A stretch of 64,000 nucleotides of DNA from Nageia nagi. Taxonomy: Eukaryota; Pinophyta. Each line of letters starts with the position of its first letter. Within the stretch, counting starts at the first letter, position 1. A program made the translations under genes and the position numbers. Under the pieces are notes generated by a model that searched no databases, was not told where the DNA came from, and was given only the letters and a program-made list of their open reading frames with translations. The stretch lies in assembly GCA_050084985.1 (NCBI GenBank), contig JBITNC010000001.1, positions 154,752,001 to 154,816,000 on the forward strand, in the 5' to 3' direction. Shown here one piece after another: positions 61,390 to 64,000 of this stretch.

Positions 61390-61960
61390 TGTTATAACCA
61401 AGATAATAATCTATTTGGGTTATTAATATATTTAATTTAATATAATAATGATGAAATTACACTAAAATAATAGTCATATGAAATATGATAATGATTACAA
61501 TTGACCTTAACCTATCAAACCTATATTAATAAAGGTATAAACTTGTTACTTTACCTATCATGATAATGGAAGGAAATACCTAACTCAAAGAGATTAATGA
61601 AGAGATTTCTTCTAAATATGGATCCATCAATTCATCCTCCACCCAACACCATCACTAAGAACCTAACATTGCTACCTAGAATCCTCTCTAAAAATACTTA
61701 GACTTTTTCTTATTTTTGTTAACTCCTCTTTGAAGCATGGAATATCTCATGTGAATATTTGGAAAATATCATAGGATTTCAAAACTCATAGCATAAAAAA
61801 TCTAGATATGATAGGTTACATCAAGATAAATTGATCAACAGGACCAAGTAAGTTACCACTTGTTAAGGATTCTAGATCATATCATGATTTATCATGCACA
61901 ATCCTTCCATCTTTATAGATAGAAAGTCTAGTGCCAAGGCTCCTCCTTGGGGTTATGGTA
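61390..61960 (-). repeat. R4 right direct repeat (putative 5' LTR)
   Basis: 571 bp from TGTTATAACC to GGTTATGGTA, whose ends form a near-perfect short inverted pair. Partner of 53299-53880. Confidence 0.72.
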
Positions 61961-62090
61961 ATAAATTTGATGCCAAATGGTATCAACTATAGAATTTGGA
62001 GGAACTTGAAATAAGAAAAATGAGCATAAGATAGTCAAGAAGCACATATCAATCATCCAACATTTAATATAATCAAACAACTATGACTAC

Positions 62091-62318
62091 TTTGCACACA
62101 TATCATCAATAATCCTTAAAAGTGGATTTTTATAAAATCTTATGGTTGTGAATGGCCTAGTAGAAATGTATAAAAAATATGGAATCATAAAAATGGAACA
62201 CCAATTATTTGATAAGATGCATAATGCAAACATAGTTTCATTGACTGCAATATATGCAATTGATGCATACAATAAGGATCCATTTAAATTCATTGATCTG
62301 ATGAAATACTTAGAATAA
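62091..62318 (+). pseudogene. Pentatricopeptide repeat (PPR) protein fragment
   Basis: One plus-strand frame reads FAHISSIILKSGFL, stop (62133-62135), then NLMVVNGLVEMYKKYGIIKM, EHQLFDKMHNANIVSLTAIY and AIDAYNKDPFKFIDLMK before a stop at 62316. This follows the land-plant PLS-type PPR pattern (H-KSG-V-N-LVDMYAKCG---A-LFDKM---N-VSWTAM). Organelle RNA editing and processing is the role of the family, but this piece holds only about two repeats, has an internal stop and a Trp to Leu change in VSW. It is a dead fragment. No clear continuation was read on either side. A minus-strand open frame over the same bases is its shadow. Confidence 0.78.
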
Positions 62319-64000
62319 ACTCTAACAATATACCCTATGCATATATTTTAAACCCTTTATCTATTCTATCACTATCTCTAATACCATAATTTATGTTAAG
62401 GCTTATGCCATGTTTTATTTTCTAAGGCTATATCAAATGCCAAGTGATGCTAAATTTGATGCCAAATGTTAAATTTTAGTAGTGATATGAGGAAGAGATG
62501 TAGTAATTACCTAAGAATTTTGGAATAATTCAAAAATATAATAGGAAAGGCATAAGATATTAGTATTATGAAGAATTAAATGCTAAATAAGAGTGTATGG
62601 CCCCATTTATCATCCAATAGTGATAGAATATTTAGAATAATGGAAAAGAAATCAAAATACTAGTGTTAATTCTCAAATATCATCTAATGATAATGCTAGA
62701 AAAATAATTCATAATTCAGCTCATTCATTATGTTCAAGTGGAATTCCCCTATATATTAATATATTTTGTAGTGTTGATGTAATTTTTGAGATCCTTATAT
62801 TCCTCTCTCAATTTTCAAAATTACTTTTTAAGAGAAAAAATGAGACCCATGTTTATCTATGAGCTTATTTTGGATTAGATTTGAAAGGAGAAGAAGATAT
62901 AGTAGGTTCCCCTACTACACTAACTTTATTTCTATTTTCACCATTATAATTAGGGTTATTTAGTTTGGAAAAGGGGTGGTGTGAGTTTCTTTTTTCATTG
63001 GTTAAGTAATCAAAAATATCATAGGTGCATGATTAATTTGAATGTAAAATAGTTAGGATTCCATTCAAAAATCTATCTTCTAACCTAATAAAAAAAACTA
63101 TCACATACCAAAATCCTTCACATTTTTACTTTTGAAAATAATAATTAAATATTATCAATTCATGAACTTTCTCATTATGTGACTATGGGTTTGTGCAAGG
63201 TTTTAGGTTTAGGTATCCTTATCACTTGATGTATTTTAGATAAGGTATTTAGTATCCTTTTACTAATTTATATGCCAATCACATAAGATAAACAAGTTAA
63301 TAAAACTCATTTGATATTATTCATTTTTGAAAATATAATTAATAAAAGAAAAAATAAAAGAATGAAAATAAAGTAATAAATATTAAAGACTATACTAATG
63401 TATAAATCTAAACTAATTCCCTCCCACATAGCCAAACCTAAGCCACACTAACCTTATTCTACCTATTATATTGTATTGACTATTATTCCAAACATTGATA
63501 AATGTTAGTAGCACTGAGGGGAATGTTGTGTAAAGTGTGGATGCTACCAAGTGGATGGAAATCCATCATTGATTCTAGGGAATTATGTAGAAACTCCTTA
63601 TATTTTTCTTATCCTTTAGTTTCATTCAAGGGTTTCATGGTGGAATAATGAGTTGGGGATTTTACTACTCCATAATTTCTCATGATGTGTATAAGTGGTG
63701 TTGAGGGAGGAATTTCAATTGTGCATGTGAGGGAGTCTTGTTTGGTATAGCATTCACCATGATGGGATTTTTTGGAGGTTTCAAAGTGTTGATTTCATCT
63801 CTTGTACTACATATTCTAAGGGTTTTTAACTATAGCATGGAAATACCATGAATGGAGGTGATTTACCAACATGTATGGGAAATTAGTTACCTTTTAATAT
63901 TTAGCTATTTGAGGGGAACCTTCCTCCATTCAATAGTACTCTCATGTATCCATGCTCATTTTTGACTTGGAATTGGAGATCTTGAATTAAGGTTTTGGCA
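62319..64000. other. Unassigned AT-rich region
   Basis: No gene, LTR or tandem repeat recognised on either strand to the window end. A short AAATTTGATGCCAAATG occurs at about 61963 and again near 62452. Confidence 0.5.

Larger units (their letters stand above)
53299..61960 (-). mobile_element. R4: pol-less Tat-like LTR element with antisense PMD gene
   Basis: Two diverged direct repeats (53299-53880 and 61390-61960) delimit 8,662 bp. Inside, next to the right repeat, a minus-strand gag is readable (59030-60330). Near the left repeat a plus-strand plant mobile domain remnant is readable (56480-57770). If the right repeat is the 5' LTR, the order is LTR, gag, antisense ORF, LTR, with no recognisable protease, RT or integrase. 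Antisense extra ORFs between pol and the 3' LTR are known from Tat-lineage Ty3/gypsy elements, which this resembles. No target duplication, PBS or PPT was found, so the single-element reading is an inference. Confidence 0.5.

Noticed and set aside
61978-61987. TGGTATCAAC just right of the second R4 repeat, as a PBS for a rightward element
   Set aside because: It is 17 bases from the repeat end, matches poorly beyond TGGTATCA, and a PPR fragment rather than gag follows.
62087-62293. 68-codon minus-strand open frame
   Set aside because: Shadow of the plus-strand PPR fragment, which has clear motif agreement.

Overview
The window looks like nuclear DNA from a land plant with a large, repeat-rich genome. 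It is AT-rich and almost all of it is decayed LTR retrotransposon (Ty3/gypsy). The one recognisable cellular gene is an intron-split, plant-specific IQD (IQ67-domain, calmodulin-binding) gene. There is also a broken pentatricopeptide-repeat (PPR) fragment. The old elements and long intergenic spaces would fit a gymnosperm, but I cannot establish the species. I see no bacterial, organellar, CRISPR, rRNA or intact tRNA features.

Layout. (1) 1-1417: unique left flank, the reverse transcriptase/RNase H/integrase part of a + strand chromovirus (called R1 here). (2) 1418-46750: a tandem triplication. Each unit starts inside the R1 integrase, crosses the R1 3' LTR and a second, reverse-oriented chromovirus (R2, with ~410-bp LTRs, PBS, PPT and a degraded target duplication), then ~5 kb of AT-rich DNA, and ends in the first intron of the IQD gene. 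Units are 1418-16333 (14,916 bp), 16334-32358 (16,025 bp) and 32359-46750 (14,392 bp). Length differences come mainly from deletions private to copies 1 and 3. (3) 46751-46998: the rest of the IQD intron and exon 2, present once only. The locus therefore has three first exons and one second exon. (4) 47-53 kb: AT-rich DNA with a possible tRNA-derived SINE and a decayed + strand gag (R3). (5) 53299-61960: a pair of diverged ~570-580 bp direct repeats, read as LTRs of a Tat-like element (R4). It holds a minus-strand gag, no visible pol, and an antisense plant mobile domain (PMD) remnant. (6) 61961-64000: a PPR pseudogene fragment, then unassigned sequence.

Function. Only the IQD gene could encode a working protein here, and its C-terminal exons are not recognised. 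All retroelement coding regions carry stops, frameshifts and changed catalytic residues. The main points of interest are the microhomology-bounded triplication that multiplied the IQD promoter and first exon, a ~6.4-kb near-identical tract one repeat unit apart, and the pol-less R4 element carrying an antisense PMD gene. Positions were read by eye; element and domain borders are approximate unless a motif is cited.
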